Positions 25,795-33,757 of a stretch of DNA of 64,000 bases are shown in pieces (position 1 is the first letter of the stretch; each line of letters opens with the position of its first letter). This DNA comes from Deltaproteobacteria bacterium. GTDB taxonomy: Bacteria > Myxococcota_A > Polyangia > Haliangiales > SHYZ01. Under the pieces are notes generated by a model. That model searched no databases and was not told the origin of the DNA. It saw only the letters and a list, made by a program, of their open reading frames with translations. The position numbers and the translations under genes are program-made. The stretch covers positions 1 through 64,000 of the forward strand of contig JACQUZ010000011.1 in NCBI GenBank assembly GCA_016210055.1, given 5' to 3'.

Positions 25795-26807
25795 TGCCGC
25801 CACAGGAACTTCCAGGGGTTGCGCTTGAGATCCCGGACGAGCTCCTTGAGATCGGCGTAGAGCTCTTCTCTGGCGAGAAGCTGGCCTGCGGTTCCCTTGC
25901 CTGCTCGCAAGTCGGCCAGGAGCCCGATGGCGGCGTCGACGAGGGTTCCACCCTTGTCCATGAAGGCACTGGCGGAATCGGCAGCGCCCAAGGCACGCTC
26001 GACCCGCTCGGCTGTCACGAGGCCCAGGACTCGCGTCCCCTCGTCGGCGACCTGCGAGGCCTTGGGGCCCAGGTCAGTGAGGACGCGGTCGGCGCTCGCC
26101 AATGCCCGATCCAAATCCGTCAAGGTTCGCCCAACGATGGTCGGATCGCCAACTCCCTCGTGGAGATCCGCAATGGCGCGACTTCCTTCGTCGGCCAGGC
26201 GCTCTGCAGCGACAATCAACTTGCCAATGGCTTGGCGGTTCTCGCCGAGGAGAATGTTGAGCTCGCGCACGGCGCTGGCGCTGTTCGCAATGAGATCGCG
26301 TATGAGGCCCTTGTCCTTCGTCAGGAGGTCGGTAACCGAGTCCAGGAATTCGTACAGCCGGGCGACAATGAGGTCGGTCCTGGGCGGGTCGATCCCGACG
26401 TGGATCGACCCCGCTGGAATGGCGGGCTTGTCGTGCGAGCCGGGCACGATTTCCAGGTATTGCTCCCCCAGCACGCCGGCGGTGTTCACGAAGAACTGGG
26501 CGTCCTGTCGGATCGTGTCTCTAACCCGCTCCTCGAGCCACAGCTCCAGGCGGACTTGGACGCGCCGGCCGGTCTTCTCGTCCACGCGTCCTCCCAGGAA
26601 ATGCACCTGGTCTACCTTGCCCACCTTGATTCCAGATACCTTCACCGGGGCGCCCGGTTGGATGTTGCCGCTGAAGTTGAAATCCACAAAGAGCGGATAG
26701 CCCTTCCCAAGAGAGAACCCACCGAGCAGCAGCACGAACGCTGTGAGGACCGCCACCGAGAACGCGATCAGCGCGCCAACCCGGAACTCCAAGCTACGGT
26801 TGCTCAT
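25791..26807 (-). CDS. MCE/MlaD-family lipid-transport protein, first copy
   Basis: 338 residues from the ATG at 26807 behind GAGG; a TTG at 26819 overlaps the upstream stop. N-terminal helix (FRVGALIAFSVAVLTAFVLLLGGF), then a clear MCE domain: YPLFVDFNFSGNIQPGAPVKVSGIKVGKVDQVHF ... RVQVRLELWL ... RQDAQFFVNTAGVLGEQYLEIVPG. The GVLGEQYLEI ending is a typical MlaD feature. The remaining ~200 residues are helical and rich in Ala, Asp and Leu, with no known domain. It is predicted to be a periplasmic, single-pass substrate-binding ring component working with the adjacent MlaE/MlaF homologues. Confidence 0.9.
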   Translation of the reverse strand: MSNRSLEFRVGALIAFSVAVLTAFVLLLGGFSLGKGYPLFVDFNFSGNIQPGAPVKVSGIKVGKVDQVHFLGGRVDEKTGRRVQVRLELWLEERVRDTIRQDAQFFVNTAGVLGEQYLEIVPGSHDKPAIPAGSIHVGIDPPRTDLIVARLYEFLDSVTDLLTKDKGLIRDLIANSASAVRELNILLGENRQAIGKLIVAAERLADEGSRAIADLHEGVGDPTIVGRTLTDLDRALASADRVLTDLGPKASQVADEGTRVLGLVTAERVERALGAADSASAFMDKGGTLVDAAIGLLADLRAGKGTAGQLLAREELYADLKELVRDLKRNPWKFLWRQ

Positions 26808-26815
26808 GACTTGCC

Positions 26816-27568
26816 TCAAAACCCTGGCGTTTCCATTGGGCCCAAGGAGCGTCCCGAAATGAACTGCTGGATTACCGGGTCGTTGCTTTCCTGGAACTCC
26901 CTCGGCGTGCCTAAGCGGTTTACCACGCCGCGGTAGAGGAATGCGATTCGATCGGCAATGGAGAATATCGAAACCAGGTCGTGGGACACGACAATGGACG
27001 TCACGCCGAGGGTATCCGAGAGCTCGCGGATCAATCGATCGATGCGCCGCGCAGAAACAGGATCAAGCCCTGTCGTTGGCTCGTCAAACAGGACCGCCTC
27101 GGGGTCGAGGGTGAGGGTGCGGGCAATGGCCGCACGCTTGCGCATTCCGTCCCCGAGCTCATTCGGGTATCGGCTCGCGAACTCCGTCATGTGCACCTGC
27201 TCGATGCGTCGCATGGCTTCGGTCTTGGCGTCTCCAGGCGAGAGTCGCTTGTGCTTGCGCAGGGGGAGCATGACATTCTCCAGGATGGTCATCGAGTCGA
27301 AGAGCGTGCTGTTCTGAAACACCATTCCACAGCGCTTTCGGATGGGGTAGAGCGCTCGTTCCTCGAGGTGATCGACACGAACTCCGTCGAGCAGGATTTC
27401 CCCAGCGTCGGGGCGAATCAGCCCGATCAGGTGCTTGATCGTGACCGATTTCCCGACCCCAGACGTGCCGATGATGAACATGACCTCACCTTTTTCGACG
27501 GAGAGGTCGAGACCCCGGAGCACGGGCTTGCCCCCGAACGATTTCTTGATGCCGCGGAACTCGATCAC
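26816..27568 (-). CDS. MlaF-type ABC ATPase, second copy (altered signature motif)
   Basis: 250 residues from the GTG at 27568, which overlaps the permease stop (GTGA). A much longer open frame upstream lies inside the permease and is rejected. Walker A is IIGTSGVGKSVT, the Q-loop is MVFQNSTLFDSMT, Walker B is AVLFDEPTTGLDP and the H-loop is VVSHD: all intact. The ABC signature, normally LSGGM in MlaF proteins, reads LGDGM (residues 138-142, NELGDGMRKRAAIAR). It has lost the conserved Ser, and an Asp replaces a Gly. In an ABC dimer this signature faces the partner's Walker A, so the site using MlaF copy one's Walker A is predicted to be weak. Confidence 0.9.
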   Translation of the reverse strand: MIEFRGIKKSFGGKPVLRGLDLSVEKGEVMFIIGTSGVGKSVTIKHLIGLIRPDAGEILLDGVRVDHLEERALYPIRKRCGMVFQNSTLFDSMTILENVMLPLRKHKRLSPGDAKTEAMRRIEQVHMTEFASRYPNELGDGMRKRAAIARTLTLDPEAVLFDEPTTGLDPVSARRIDRLIRELSDTLGVTSIVVSHDLVSIFSIADRIAFLYRGVVNRLGTPREFQESNDPVIQQFISGRSLGPMETPGF

Positions 27569-28368
27569 GCGCCGGTCTCCGCTTGGAGAAAAAAGTATCC
27601 AAAGGCGGAGAGGAGGAAATCGAGAAGGATCACGGCGAACGATGACCCGATCACCGCGCGGGTCGTTGCCGAGCCAACTCCCTCGGAGCCGCCGCGGGCG
27701 GCGAGCCCGCAGGTGCCAGCGACCAGCGGAACGGCCGCACCGTAGGCCAGCGACTTGATGAGTCCCACCAAGAGGTCGCCGGACATCACCCGTTGTGCGT
27801 TGAGAAACACCCGGGGATTCACCTGGAACGAGGTCCACGCCGTCAAAGCTCCCAGGCCGAGCGCGACTACGCTGCCGAGAATCGCGAGGACCGCGGTCAT
27901 CAAGCAGCAGGCGAGAAACCGCGGGACGATCAGGTGCTCGACAGGGTCTACGCCAGACATGCGCAGGGCATCCACCTGCTCGGTGACCACCATCGAGCCG
28001 ACCTCGGCCGCAATCCCTGCGCCCACCCGCGTGGCGAGCATCATGGCGGTGAGGGTGGGGCCGAATTCATGGACCAAGATCTTGATGAACTCGGCGCCGA
28101 CGAAGCTCAAGTCTCCCGTGACGCGCCCCGCTTGGAGGCATGTCTGGAACACCAGGACCATCCCCAGGAAGCCGAGCGTGACCATCACGAAGAGGACCGA
28201 CCGGTTCCCGATCTCGAACATCTGGGTGACTAGGTCGGCGCTCTTCCAGCGACCGCGCAAGACAAGGACCTCGGTGCGAACGAACACCGAGAACAGCATC
28301 CTTACGAACGAAGCCGCTGAGAGCGTGAGGGCTCCAAGCCCTTGAATGGATGTTCTGAGGGCTCTCAT
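27565..28368 (-). CDS. MlaE-type permease, second copy
   Basis: 267 residues from the ATG at 28368, which overlaps the stop of the first permease (ATGA). Polytopic membrane protein (five or six helices) of the MlaE/DUF140 family. The characteristic cytoplasmic-side segment FGPTLTAMMLATRVGAGIAAEVGSMVVTEQVDALRMSGVDPVEHLIVPR is present. The Glu-Gln-x-Asp-Ala-Leu core and the later GGSEGVGSATTRAVIGSS region match MlaE. It is less like canonical MlaE than copy one in the middle (ATRVGAGIAAEVGS instead of a GRVGAN form). It would pair with its neighbour rather than itself, if the transporter is heterodimeric. Confidence 0.9.
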   Translation of the reverse strand: MRALRTSIQGLGALTLSAASFVRMLFSVFVRTEVLVLRGRWKSADLVTQMFEIGNRSVLFVMVTLGFLGMVLVFQTCLQAGRVTGDLSFVGAEFIKILVHEFGPTLTAMMLATRVGAGIAAEVGSMVVTEQVDALRMSGVDPVEHLIVPRFLACCLMTAVLAILGSVVALGLGALTAWTSFQVNPRVFLNAQRVMSGDLLVGLIKSLAYGAAVPLVAGTCGLAARGGSEGVGSATTRAVIGSSFAVILLDFLLSAFGYFFLQAETGA

Positions 28369-29138
28369 TTGAGGAGAAATGTAAGGAAGAAATCGAGGAG
28401 CATGATCAATATTGCGGCAGAAACTACCGCCGCGTTGACTGCTCGCCCGACGCCAACGGCACCCCCGCGCACGGAGATGCCGAAATGACAGCTCGTCAGC
28501 GCCACCGCCAAGCCGAAGGCGGCCGATTTGATGAGGCCGTGGGTGAGATCCCCGATCGAGAGGTTGTCGGAAAAGGAATGAAAGAAGGTCGCCAGCTCGA
28601 CATGGAGGAGCAGCTTGGCGAAGATGGCCCCTCCGGCGATGGCGACGAGGTCCCCGATCACGGTCAGGCAGAACAGCATGACCACCATCGCCACGACCCG
28701 CGGCGTGAGGAGGTACTGGATGGGGTCAATGGCGAGGGCACGGAGTCCATCGACCTGCTCGGTCACGGTCATGGTTCCGAGCTCGGCAGTGTTGTTGGCA
28801 CCCACGCGGCCCGAAAACATGAGGGCGATGAGCATGGGGCCCACCTCCCGAAATACCGCGTAGCCGGTCGCCCAGCCGACGAGCCCAGTGGCGTTAAAGC
28901 GGTGCACGAAGATCGCCGATTGGATGACCATGATGCCGCCCGTGAAGAACGCGGTCAGGGCGACGATGGGAACCGAGCGGTTGCCCATTCGGTGGAGGTT
29001 TCGCCATAGCTCCGTTCCGTCAAGGGACGGCGGCACCAGCGACCTCACCACGCGCGCAAGAAGCACGGCCATGCCCCCGGTCTCGCGGGCGAGAAAAACG
29101 GCGCGACCGCCAAGGTGGACCAGCGCGCGGGTGATCAC
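28365..29138 (-). CDS. MlaE-type permease, first copy
   Basis: 257 residues from the GTG at 29138, overlapping the upstream ATPase stop (GTGA). MlaE-family permease: VFREVGPMLIALMFSGRVGANNTAELGTMTVTEQVDGLRALAIDPIQYLLTPRVVAM is the family signature, and GGAVGVGRAVNAAVVSAAILIML the C-terminal one. An N-terminal amphipathic segment precedes five predicted membrane helices. In characterised Mla/MCE systems two MlaE chains form the inner-membrane channel that feeds the MCE ring. Having two distinct MlaE genes side by side, each overlapping its neighbours by 4 nt, suggests one copy of each per transporter. Confidence 0.92.
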   Translation of the reverse strand: MITRALVHLGGRAVFLARETGGMAVLLARVVRSLVPPSLDGTELWRNLHRMGNRSVPIVALTAFFTGGIMVIQSAIFVHRFNATGLVGWATGYAVFREVGPMLIALMFSGRVGANNTAELGTMTVTEQVDGLRALAIDPIQYLLTPRVVAMVVMLFCLTVIGDLVAIAGGAIFAKLLLHVELATFFHSFSDNLSIGDLTHGLIKSAAFGLAVALTSCHFGISVRGGAVGVGRAVNAAVVSAAILIMLLDFFLTFLLK

Positions 29139-29872
29139 AGGGGCCCTTCCAGCTCGCCGCGCACGAACTGACGGACCGCGGGGTCGTCGGCGTCCCCCAC
29201 GGTGTCAGAAGGCCCATCATAGAGGACGCGCCCTCGGTACAGCATGGCCAACCGGTCCACGAACGCGCGCAGGCCGGCGACATCCGAGGAGACAGCGACG
29301 ACCGTCGCTCCGGTCGCTTCTTGCTCCGCGCGCAAGAGATCGTAGATCTTCGACGACGTCACGGGGTCGAGGCCGGCCGTCGGCTCGTCGTAAATGACGA
29401 GGTCGGGGCGCGCGATGGTCGCCCTGGCAATCCCGACCCGTTTCTTCATGCCACCCGATAGCTCCGAGGGGGCCTTGTCTTCGGATCCAGCAAGGCCCAC
29501 GGCACGAAGCCGCTCGTGAACCCGGCGATCGATTTCCTCTTCGGCGATACCTCCGCGCTGCCGGAGCGGGAAGGCCACGTTCTCTGCCACCGTCATGAAA
29601 TCGAAGAGCGCGTAGTTCTGAAAGAGCATCCCAATCTTCTTGCGGAAAGGGCCTAGGGCCTCCTCGCCGAGCTTGGTGATGTCCTGTCCGTCGACGCGTA
29701 TGACCCCTTCGTCCGGTCGGTAGAGGCCGCAGACGAGCTTCGTTAGCACGGTTTTTCCGCTCGCACCGGGCCCAACAAGGCCCCAACGCGTGCCCCTGGG
29801 GATGGAGAGCGTGATGCAATCGAGCAGTGGCGAATCGCCAAACCCCTTTTTCACGCCCTCCATGCGGATCAT
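29135..29872 (-). CDS. MlaF-type ABC ATPase, first copy (missing H-loop His)
   Basis: 245 residues from the ATG at 29872. Walker A LVGPGASGKTVLTK, Q-loop MLFQNYALFDFMT, signature LSGGMKKRVGIAR and Walker B LVIYDEPTAGLDP are intact. The H-loop histidine, expected in a VVSHD-like sequence, is replaced by Ser196 (VAVSSDVAGL). The H-loop His senses the ATP gamma-phosphate in active ABC ATPases, so hydrolysis at this chain's own Walker A/B site is predicted to be impaired. The signature it donates to the partner site is normal. This is the first gene of the F-E-E-F-D-D set, 48 bases downstream of the TPR lipoprotein gene. Confidence 0.9.
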   Translation of the reverse strand: MIRMEGVKKGFGDSPLLDCITLSIPRGTRWGLVGPGASGKTVLTKLVCGLYRPDEGVIRVDGQDITKLGEEALGPFRKKIGMLFQNYALFDFMTVAENVAFPLRQRGGIAEEEIDRRVHERLRAVGLAGSEDKAPSELSGGMKKRVGIARATIARPDLVIYDEPTAGLDPVTSSKIYDLLRAEQEATGATVVAVSSDVAGLRAFVDRLAMLYRGRVLYDGPSDTVGDADDPAVRQFVRGELEGPL

Positions 29873-29920
29873 GCGGGGCGATTCTATATCAGGCCTTCGC
29901 GTGATCGTTTCGGGATCGCG

Positions 29921-31012
29921 CTACATGCAATGGAGGCGCGTGGTCGCCTGAGGGATCTGTTCTTGGTGAAACTTGGACTCTGGAAAGCGGCTCTTGAGCA
30001 CGCCGAGGGCCTTGCACGCGTGCTCCCAGTCCCCAAGGAGCTCATGGGTTCGCGCGATTTCAAAAAGAGCCTCGTCGACCAGGGCGGAATCCGGAAAGCG
30101 GTCCTCCAAGTTGGCGAACTCCTTGAGGGCGGAGCGCGGGTCGCCCAGTCGGTCACGGACCAACCGACCGAGCGCAAGCTGGGCATCATCCAGCCAACTG
30201 GAGTGGTACGACCCGACCAGAAACGATTTTTCCCGCGTGTCGAGGAGGTTTCGGTAACGCTCCGCCGCACCTTTGTAATCCTTGATGGCCTCCGAGAGCT
30301 GGGCGCCGTGATACAGGGCGTCGTCTCGAAAAGGGCTGGAGGCGTGGTGCTTCACCAGGAGGTCATAGGCACGCATGGCTTCGGCGGGGTTAGCCATTTC
30401 CTCTCTCGCAAGGGATGCCATCGCATTAAGGAGGTTGTCGGCTATTTCGGTGCCCGAGAACCACTGGTAGAGCTGATCGAGCTGGGTGAAGAGGGCCTGG
30501 GCATCACGCTTTCGTCCATCCCGCATGAGGATGCGCAGTGCTTCGTCGGCGTAGGGATCATTCGGATAGGAGGTGATGGTTTTCCAAAACCGCTCGTACG
30601 CTTGCTTGTCGTGACCGGCCGACGATAGGTGCAGGCGGCCGGCGGAGACGAGCGCTATGGCCCCAGGGTGTGCCGTCGACCCATCTGTAGGCACGAATGA
30701 CGACGGGGCAGAGCCGGCAAGGGTCTCGTAGGCCACGATGGCCTCGGCGGTGCGACCGAGCCTTTCGAGGGAGGATGCTCGGCCTAGTTGAGCTGCGGCA
30801 CACCATTTCTGGCGGCTCTCCGGGTTGCTCTGATTTTGGCAAGAGTAGGTCGCCGCCTCGTAGGCCTGGAGCGCTTCGAGAGTGCGTCCCTGGGAGTCCA
30901 AGGACTCTGCCCGAACCAGCTCCACGGGTGCCTTCGACGTGGCACACGCGAGCCAAAGCAGGGCGGCAAGGCAGGCGACGCCCCACGTCATGTGCTCGCG
31001 TCGGGGGGTCAC
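29921..31012 (-). CDS. TPR-repeat lipoprotein
   Basis: 363 residues from the GTG at 31012, which overlaps the threonine aldolase stop (GTGA); an internal ATG at 30991 is also possible. The N-terminus [23 protein letters not shown] is a signal peptide with a near-lipobox (WLAC; Trp at the -3 position is atypical). The rest is built of TPR-like helical pairs: [110 protein letters not shown]. The repeat style recalls BamD/YbgF-like periplasmic TPR proteins. Its position directly before the doubled MCE transporter suggests a periplasmic partner, which is inference. Confidence 0.8.
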   Translation of the reverse strand: MTPRREHMTWGVACLAALLWLACATSKAPVELVRAESLDSQGRTLEALQAYEAATYSCQNQSNPESRQKWCAAAQLGRASSLERLGRTAEAIVAYETLAGSAPSSFVPTDGSTAHPGAIALVSAGRLHLSSAGHDKQAYERFWKTITSYPNDPYADEALRILMRDGRKRDAQALFTQLDQLYQWFSGTEIADNLLNAMASLAREEMANPAEAMRAYDLLVKHHASSPFRDDALYHGAQLSEAIKDYKGAAERYRNLLDTREKSFLVGSYHSSWLDDAQLALGRLVRDRLGDPRSALKEFANLEDRFPDSALVDEALFEIARTHELLGDWEHACKALGVLKSRFPESKFHQEQIPQATTRLHCM

Positions 31013-32037
31013 ATGGCCACCGTGCGATTGAGAACCTCTGCTGCTTGCTCGCATCCCGCGCGGCTCACATCCATGTGGGTGACCAACCGAATCCTGCGAG
31101 GGCCCACTGCGTTGAACAAGACCCCCTCGTCCCGAGCGCGCACCACGAGCTCGCCTGCCGTGGGACCATGTTCGTCGATATCCACGAGCACCATGTTCGT
31201 TTGAACGCTCGACCGGTCAACTCGGAGCCGTGCGGATTCGGCTAGGAGCTCCGCGAGTCGCCGCGCGTTGGCGTGATCTTCAACCAGCCGTTCCCTGTGG
31301 TTCTCCAAGGCGAACAGCCCGGCGGCGGCAAGGACCCCCGCCTGTCGCATGCCGCCACCAAGCATCTTGCGAAACCGGTGGGCACGGTGGATGAGCTCCC
31401 GTGAGCCGCAAAGAACGGAGCCCACCGGGGCGCCGAGACCCTTGCTAAGGCATGTCGAAACCGTATCGAAGCCTGCTGCAAGCTGGCGCTCGCTTGCTCC
31501 GGTGGCCACACTCGCGTTCCAAATTCGTGCCCCGTCGAGGTGCGTGCGTAGCCCGAGGGCTCGAGACGCCTGAAGAATTCCTTTGACCTCCACGTCGGAC
31601 CAAATTCGACCGCCTGCGCGGTTGTGCGTGTTTTCGACGCACACCAGGCGGGTGGGTGAGAAGTGATGGTTGTCGGGCTTCGCTGCCTGTTGCACGTCGG
31701 CGGCGGAGAACATCCCCCCCTTCCCAACGATGGTGAACTGCACCCCTGCAATGGCAGCGCCCGCACCCGATTCGTACAGCCAGTTGTGGGAGTCCTCACC
31801 GTCCAGCACGTCGTCGCCGGGCTCTGCGTGCACCTTGAGAGCTACCTGATTGGCCATGGTTCCAGACGGCATGAAGAGGGCCGCTTCAACTCCGAGCAAG
31901 TCGGCGACGCGCTCCTCTAGGCGGTTCACGGTCGGATCCTCGCCATACACGTCATCCCCGACTTCGGCGCCCGCCATGGCCTTGCGCATGCCAGCGCTAG
32001 GCAGGGTCACCGTGTCGGAGCGCAGATCCACCCGCAT
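31009..32037 (-). CDS. ltaE: Low-specificity L-threonine aldolase
   Basis: 342 residues. PLP enzyme cleaving L-threonine/allo-threonine to glycine and acetaldehyde. Family motifs are [56 protein letters not shown], the substrate/PLP region [10 protein letters not shown] and the PLP-binding Lys in [16 protein letters not shown]. The start MRVDLRS at 32037 is the conserved N-terminus. The stop overlaps the start of the TPR lipoprotein, so an amino-acid enzyme is translationally linked to an envelope operon, which is a surprising pairing. Upstream lies a large inverted-repeat element (32083-32250), which separates it from the next minus-strand gene. Confidence 0.93.
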   Translation of the reverse strand: MRVDLRSDTVTLPSAGMRKAMAGAEVGDDVYGEDPTVNRLEERVADLLGVEAALFMPSGTMANQVALKVHAEPGDDVLDGEDSHNWLYESGAGAAIAGVQFTIVGKGGMFSAADVQQAAKPDNHHFSPTRLVCVENTHNRAGGRIWSDVEVKGILQASRALGLRTHLDGARIWNASVATGASERQLAAGFDTVSTCLSKGLGAPVGSVLCGSRELIHRAHRFRKMLGGGMRQAGVLAAAGLFALENHRERLVEDHANARRLAELLAESARLRVDRSSVQTNMVLVDIDEHGPTAGELVVRARDEGVLFNAVGPRRIRLVTHMDVSRAGCEQAAEVLNRTVAM

Positions 32038-32082
32038 GGTGCAATATATATCCGAAAACCTTGCTCTACTGGACGGGAGATT

Positions 32083-32250
32083 CGCTAAGGGCCCGGCACG
32101 GAATAGGTCGCGCGAATCCGGGCGTCGAGGCGCTCGGCTGGCGAGGCGCGAGGAGGGCGAATACCCGTCGGTATTTAACCGACGAGCAACGAAGCCAGAC
32201 GAGATGGATCGGCGCCCGGAGCGCGCGAGATATTCCGTGCCGGGCCCTAA
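32083..32250. repeat. Large imperfect inverted repeat / hairpin element
   Basis: An 18-base sequence, AGGGCCCGGCACGGAATA (32088-32105), recurs as its exact reverse complement at 32231-32248. Further pairing continues inward: TCGCGCG (32108-32114) with CGCGCGA (32222-32228), and TCCGGGCG (32117-32124) with CGCCCGGA (32213-32220). At the centre a perfect small hairpin, CGTCGGTATTTAACCGACG (32166-32184, 7-bp stem, 5-base loop), sits between the arms. The whole lies in the 209-base gap between ltaE and the preceding gene, and its right end touches that gene's stop codon at 32247. It could be a MITE-like repeat, a structured non-coding RNA or an elaborate terminator. I saw no second copy in the window. 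No open frame within it looks coding. Confidence 0.75.
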
Positions 32251-32756
32251 GGTGCTGCACGGTTCTCGCGAGACTCTCCCGCAGTCTTTGGCCTAGGGGG
32301 CGGTCCTATCTCGTCGCGTAGCTTTTGCTCCAAGCGCGAAAGGAGCCCCTCCTCGGAATACACGGGACGATCCGGGATATTGACGATGAGCTTCGTGAAC
32401 GCGCGCCCCTTGTCGTCCTTGACGCGGACGAGCTCCATGGCCCCTGTAAAGACCTTCTTTCGGTCGGTGAGCTCGAACAAGATGTAACCCGCCTCGCCGT
32501 CACGCTCGACGATCTTGCACCTCTCGTCGAGGCGCAGGAAGCGCAGGGCTGCTGGCCACACCTGATCGTACGGGTGCTCCGACTCACGCACCGCGCGGGC
32601 GCCTGCCGCTATTGGGAAGAAAATCGCGAGGAGCAGCGCTACGCCGACGAGACCACCCCCGGCTCCCCGTCGTCGTCGGGGGGCGCCTTTGCGACGAGCG
32701 ATGACCAGGAGAGATGGGTCACGTGAAGCGAGATCGCGCCGACCCCGAGGTACCAC
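32247..32756 (-). CDS. Small exported protein of unknown function
   Basis: About 169 residues if the GTG at 32756 is used, which overlaps the end of the flippase-like gene by 118 bases. The exact start is uncertain because no ATG lies upstream of the signal sequence. A hydrophobic segment ([22 protein letters not shown]) behind an Arg/Lys-rich stretch ([11 protein letters not shown]) looks like a signal peptide. The mature part ([41 protein letters not shown]) fits small periplasmic or lipoprotein domains in which a Y-x-x-V-W-x-A-x2-x-L pattern recurs. The C-terminus is Pro/Arg-rich. No enzymatic motif is visible. Coding status is likely because the pattern of a folded domain is clear. Confidence 0.6.
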   Translation of the reverse strand: MVPRGRRDLASRDPSLLVIARRKGAPRRRRGAGGGLVGVALLLAIFFPIAAGARAVRESEHPYDQVWPAALRFLRLDERCKIVERDGEAGYILFELTDRKKVFTGAMELVRVKDDKGRAFTKLIVNIPDRPVYSEEGLLSRLEQKLRDEIGPPPRPKTAGESRENRAAP

Positions 32757-33715
32757 ACCAGCTGAATCCCGTGGAGCAGGACGGCGTAGAGAAGGCCCGC
32801 CCCGCGGGCCACGGGCTCCGGCATGTAGAGCGACAGCCCCATCACGGTGAACGCCTGGAACTGCCCCACCAGCCCCGGCGAGTTGGGGAGCGTTATCCCC
32901 ACCGCGACGATCCCCATGGTAGCGAATGCCCCGATGACCGAAAGCTCCAGGTGGCTCCCCTGCGCCAAGACCCACATGCCCAGGCCGTTGCATGCCCAAT
33001 AGAGTGCGCTCCAAAAGACGAACATCGCAAGATTGCGTCCGTCCTTCAAGACGAGGAAACCGCTGATGAGCTTGTACAGCTTCTCTTCCAGCTTGTCAGC
33101 GAGGCGCGGCACGAGCTTGCGCGCGCCTGTGAGGAGCACGGCCACGTGCACGGCCTGCCTCGGCCACTTCAGGGCAAAGGCCAGGAACGTCATCGCCGCC
33201 AGGAAGATTCCCAGCGACGCGTATGCCATCGGCATCATCCACGACGGCGCGGCGGGTCCGCGGAGCGCAAAGCAACACGCAAACACCATGAGCGAAACCA
33301 TGAGGCCATCGACGATGCGTTCGACCGCCACGGTACCGAGCACGGCCGAGGCCGACACGACGCCCTTGCGCCGCAGGAGCGCCGGACGCACGAACTCGCC
33401 GAGGCGGGCCGGCAGGGCCAAGATCGCCATGAATCCGACAGATGAGATGGCAAGGAGCCTCCCTGGTGGGAGAGGAGCTCCAATCGGGGCCAGGAGATTG
33501 TTCCAGCGCCAGGCGCGGAAGAAGTGGGTGGCCATGAGGAAGACGACATACCCGACCAGGTAGGGCCAGAAGGTCCCGAAGTCCATGATCGCGATGGCCT
33601 CGGAAAGCTTGTGGCGGGCCTCGGCGTTGGGCCATGCCAGCCAGGCGCAGACCGCCAGCATGAGAAAGGAAAGACCCAGGTTAATCGCAAGCTTCACAAC
33701 CGACGAGGTGAGCAT
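32639..33715 (-). CDS. Flippase-like integral membrane protein (UPF0104/LPG-synthase TM-type)
   Basis: 358 residues with about eight hydrophobic helices. The family features are [74 protein letters not shown] and the later [22 protein letters not shown]. This is the membrane domain related to lysylphosphatidylglycerol synthase and polysaccharide/lipid flippase-like proteins. It lacks the soluble aminoacyltransferase domain, so it is more likely a lipid- or glycan-carrier protein than a lysyl-transferase. It lies downstream of a nucleotide-sugar dehydrogenase on the same strand, in keeping with surface-glycan work. Precise substrate unknown. Confidence 0.85.
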   Translation of the reverse strand: MLTSSVVKLAINLGLSFLMLAVCAWLAWPNAEARHKLSEAIAIMDFGTFWPYLVGYVVFLMATHFFRAWRWNNLLAPIGAPLPPGRLLAISSVGFMAILALPARLGEFVRPALLRRKGVVSASAVLGTVAVERIVDGLMVSLMVFACCFALRGPAAPSWMMPMAYASLGIFLAAMTFLAFALKWPRQAVHVAVLLTGARKLVPRLADKLEEKLYKLISGFLVLKDGRNLAMFVFWSALYWACNGLGMWVLAQGSHLELSVIGAFATMGIVAVGITLPNSPGLVGQFQAFTVMGLSLYMPEPVARGAGLLYAVLLHGIQLVWYLGVGAISLHVTHLSWSSLVAKAPPDDDGEPGVVSSA

Positions 33716-33757
33716 AACGGACTGAAGAGCGCAAGGGCGCTGGGAGGGCCAGCAATG

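Noticed and set aside
32061-32321. Small plus-strand open frame across the hairpin element
   Set aside because: Its sequence derives from the inverted repeat arms; no ribosome site or domain.
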